A stretch of DNA of 64,000 nt from Asterias rubens (taxonomy: Eukaryota; Echinodermata; Asteroidea; Forcipulatida; Asteriidae): positions 12,253,634 to 12,317,633 of the forward strand of contig NC_047065.1 in NCBI RefSeq assembly GCF_902459465.1, in the 5' to 3' direction. Below are positions 61,968 through 64,000 of this stretch, piece by piece. A program made the translations under genes and the position numbers. Numbering within the stretch: position 1 is the stretch's first letter; each line of letters opens with the position of its first letter. The notes beneath the pieces are model-generated. The model worked only from the letters and a program-made list of their open reading frames with translations. It was not told where the DNA came from and did not search any database.

Positions 61968-62360
61968 AAACACGATGTCCACAGATTTACATTAAACTTA
62001 CACAGTTTGAAGATTATGATAGTATAGTAGAAAGCTTCCCTTGAAATTTTACTAACTGAGGTGCTGTAGTTTTTGAGAAATTAGTAAAACAAATAATTTT
62101 CGTCTCAGCATATCAAAAACTAGTTGCGATAACGTAACCCTCCTCCCGACGGCCGTCACGTTATTGCAACTAGTCAAAAACGTATTAACCAGCTATGCTA
62201 TGGTTTTGGTATAATATCATAATATAATATCAGACGAAAATTATTTTGTGACTTGTTTTACTCATTTCTTAAAAACTACACAACCTCAGTAGAAGGGAAG
62301 CTTTTCACTATCATTATCTTCAAACCCTGTGAGTTTATTGTAAATCTGTGGACATAGTGA
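61968..62360. mobile_element. Family E foldback element, interrupted by a 52-bp element
   Basis: ACGATGTCCACAGATTTACA and TGTAAATCTGTGGACATAGT are inverted ends; inner inverted pairs GTTTGAAGATTATGATAGT / ACTATCATTATCTTCAAAC. The centre carries the insertion at 62121-62172. Confidence 0.88.
62121..62172. mobile_element. 52-bp hairpin element with 9-bp target duplication
   Basis: TAGTTGCGATAACGT ... ACGTTATTGCAACTA, flanked by ATCAAAAAC (62112-62120) and GTCAAAAAC (62173-62181), 8 of 9 identical. It splits the family E element; removal restores that element. Confidence 0.9.
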
Positions 62361-62661
62361 AACAGTTCCCAAAAGTTTAACAACCTCACTGTCATTGCTG
62401 CTCACATAACACAGACTATTTACACAACAAAAGACATGCATGATAGAAATTGTCAATCCCTTAACTAGGGCCGATTAGAGACTACAGCTGGGGGGGGGGG
62501 GGGTTAAAAAGCAACAATTTGCAGCATGAATCTTTGAAGGCAGTTAGTTGTAACGAATTGTTCTTTTTCTGAGGCAAATCTGAGCAGATCCAGGGTTATG
62601 TGCAGTGACTTGGAAATCCTCAAGTCAATGAGAGTAAAGCTTTAGAAAACCAAACATTAAT

Positions 62662-62691
62662 GTCGGGAGGATGGTTACGTTATCGCAGCTA
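62662..62691. mobile_element. Half copy of the hairpin element next to the AIRIM start
   Basis: GTCGGGAGGATGGTTACGTT and ATCGCAGCTA match the right half of the 59930-59995 element; the left half is missing. 54 bp upstream of the AIRIM ATG. Confidence 0.75.
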
Positions 62692-62745
62692 TAATTTCAA
62701 TAACGATTTTTTGATCTTCCACCAGACAACATTTCCTCCTGAATA

Positions 62746-63041
62746 ATGTCGACAGTGCACAAGGTAACAAACGAACATGGACTTGAGTTTGTGCACAAAC
62801 AACTTCGGAAAACTTTCAAGATGGTCAAACAGCAACAGTTGGTCTGGCAGGGCGTTGCGGCAGAATCCCTCTCATTGGTCAAGTCACTGGCAAACTTAGG
62901 GGAGCAGCTGCAGTGTTCTCGCCTTGCTGCCCAAGAAGGCAGCTCTGATGTACTGCACCAGTTTCCAGACCTCCAAGCGAGGCTGGAGTTTAAGCTGCTG
63001 CAATCAGCAGAGGTGGTGATGACGCGGTTGAAATCTTGTCT
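62746..63041 (+). CDS. AIRIM: AIRIM first coding exon
   Basis: ATG at 62746 starts MSTVHKVTNEHGLEFVHKQL. The exon ends after KSC at donor GTAAGT (63042), phase 2. An AG acceptor at 62724-62725 shortly before the ATG suggests an upstream non-coding exon. Confidence 0.92.
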
Positions 63042-63577
63042 GTAAGTTTTTTTTTAAATAATAACAATCATAACAATTTAATAGATGTTAAATCATTTGC
63101 AGTACCCGCTGCTAAAACATAGGATTCGAACTGCCCCTAGCTTCCAGACAATCGTGGTTGTCTAGTTGGTATGACGCTGCTTAAGAATGGCAGAGGTCGT
63201 GGGTTTGAATCCAACCCGAGTAATATGCCTGTGATATTTTTTCACAGAACTCCGGTAAGTCCCGAGTATACAGTGCTGACACACATCGGTGTACATTGGT
63301 ATAAACCAAATGAATAACAATAATATTTATTTCTCCATGGTCGTTACCAAAGTGTGGCCCTACCTTTCACTGTCATTTAAATTTGTTCTTCCTCCAGAGA
63401 GACGATGGAAGACGTTTGCCACAAACACACACAGTACGGTACCTACTCACTCAATGCATATCACAATCAGTACAGGGAGATCGGCACAGTGAAGGTGTCT
63501 ACAGCCTCAGCAACGTGGCCATCTATAGCAGACATGCTGCAGTGGGTTACAGATTTGAGCGTATTGTACAGGAGAAT
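62746..63577 (+). CDS. AIRIM: AIRIM (C1orf109-like) AFG2-interacting ribosome maturation factor, 5' part
   Basis: Exons 62746-63041 and 63398-63577 join (phase 2) into about 158 residues; the remaining 45 or so residues expected from the 203-residue human protein lie beyond the window. LRKTFKMVKQQQLVWQGV, SLANLGEQLQ and FPDLQARLEFK match human C1orf109 LKKCFPVVEEQQGLWQSA, SLSNLAEQLQ and FPDLKERLRRK. In exon 2, ATWPSIADMLQWVTDL and YRRM match SVSPSVADMLEWLQDI and YRKSY. AIRIM is a subunit of the 55LCC complex with the AAA ATPases SPATA5/SPATA5L1 and CINP, acting in 60S ribosome maturation and at replication forks. Divergent from CDCA8 across about 3.2 kb. Confidence 0.92.
63150..63230 (+). repeat. 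tRNA-like SINE head (AIRIM intron)
   Basis: TGTCTAGTTGGTATGACGCT and GTGGGTTTGAATCCAACCC resemble A and B boxes; a SINE-like tail (ACACATCGGTGTACATTGG) follows at 63280-63300. Weak acceptor pairing argues against a working tRNA. Confidence 0.6.
63398..63577 (+). CDS. AIRIM: AIRIM second coding exon
   Basis: Acceptor CCTCCAG; reads ETMEDVCHKHTQYGTYSLNA to LYRRM. I place the donor at GTATCC (63578) because the family continues with about 45 more residues and the frame stops four codons later. No later exon is recognisable before the window end. Confidence 0.85.
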
Positions 63578-63754
63578 GTATCCTTTATGAAACAGCCGAG
63601 GGCGCTGTTCATGCTGGTACCACCTGGGTCAAGTCGACCATCGGGTGATTTTGCGTGGTACCCAGGAAGTATTTCATGTGTAGTTAACCATGGAATTTTA
63701 GCCTAGTGGTTGACAAAGTGGTCGCCACCCAAAATTGCTCAAGGTCAAGGGGCA

Positions 63755-63965
63755 CAACACTTTTGTAAATAATTATTTCAAAAGCACAAAAATTGCTAAG
63801 CAGTGAACATTTTGGCTGAGCAGAAACTGCTCAGCCAAATGTCATACAATGTTCATTGTTTGTGACTGGTTGCCTGCTGATTTTGGCTTAGCGTATAACT
63901 TGTTAAGCACAATTTTCTGCTAGACTCTTTATGCGATGAAGTCAATGTACAGACTCTTAATGCTC
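63755..63965. mobile_element. Family G-like element (AIRIM intron)
   Basis: AAAAATTGCTAAGCAGTGAA, CTGAGCAGAAACTGCTCAG palindrome and TTGTTAAGCACAATTTTCTG resemble the interior of family G copies. The GGGCCC ends are not seen. Confidence 0.55.
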
Positions 63966-64000
63966 CTTGACTCTGAACGACTGTCCCAGTTTTGCCGAGA

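Larger units (their letters stand above)
59565..62745. promoter_or_regulatory. Divergent CDCA8-AIRIM interval
   Basis: The two start codons point away from each other across about 3.2 kb. It contains three copies of a tiny hairpin element, a family E element, an ACCGGAAGT (ETS-type) site at 61236-61244 running into GTAAGT, and CpG-containing DNA around 60130-60200 and 61060-61120. No other gene seen; a 73-codon frame at 60350-60571 has no recognisable domain. Confidence 0.55.

Noticed and set aside
63578-63706. Extension of AIRIM exon 2 and an overlapping 107-codon frame
   Set aside because: The AIRIM frame stops after four codons past the chosen donor, and the other frame has no similarity to the family.

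Overview
This is an intron-rich, AT-rich animal genome window. Coding exons are short with GT..AG borders, and the space between them is filled with short inverted-repeat transposons, tRNA-derived SINEs, minisatellites and one damaged CR1/L2-type LINE. The proteins are deuterostome-like. The abundant TTAA-flanked small repeats resemble, from memory, those of echinoderms (sea stars in particular), so a marine echinoderm is my best guess; the species cannot be fixed from sequence alone.

Four protein-coding genes could be assembled exon by exon with matching splice phases. (1) OSGIN-family flavoprotein, + strand, 10364-17740, 5 exons, 513 residues. (2) Nibrin (NBN), - strand, 50371-31682, 15 exons, 844 residues, with FHA, tandem BRCT, MRE11-binding and ATM-binding segments. 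(3) Borealin (CDCA8), - strand, 59564-52451, 7 exons, 328 residues. (4) AIRIM (human C1orf109), + strand, from 62746, two exons seen, cut off by the window end.

Layout: 1-10363 is intergenic and repeat-rich; 10364-17740 OSGIN; 17741-31681 a repeat-rich convergent interval; 31682-50371 NBN, with a roughly 4.7-kb nested repeat in one intron and a LINE fragment in intron 1; 50372-52450 a short gap; 52451-59564 CDCA8; 59565-62745 the divergent interval shared by CDCA8 and AIRIM; then AIRIM to the end.

Gene order is informative. OSGIN and NBN face each other tail to tail, as I recall OSGIN2 and NBN doing at human 8q21. CDCA8 and AIRIM stand head to head, as CDCA8 and C1orf109 do at human 1p34. 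Two gene pairs now on different human chromosomes are therefore side by side here. Three of the four genes act in chromosome maintenance: NBN in double-strand-break sensing, CDCA8 in the chromosomal passenger complex, and AIRIM in the 55LCC complex. OSGIN is an oxidative-stress flavoprotein.

Repeats: two TTAA-flanked (piggyBac-like) families recur many times (family A, about 380 bp, starting AGGCAGTGGACACT; family B, about 380 bp, starting AGGAACACGTTGCC), and one B sits precisely inside an A. Others include a TTAA-flanked 867-bp insertion inside a SINE, CAG- and TTA-flanked Harbinger-like elements, TA-flanked elements carrying TGACGTCA, and 52-66-bp hairpin elements flanked by 9-bp direct repeats near the AIRIM start. 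No rRNA genes, convincing functional tRNA genes or CRISPR arrays were seen.
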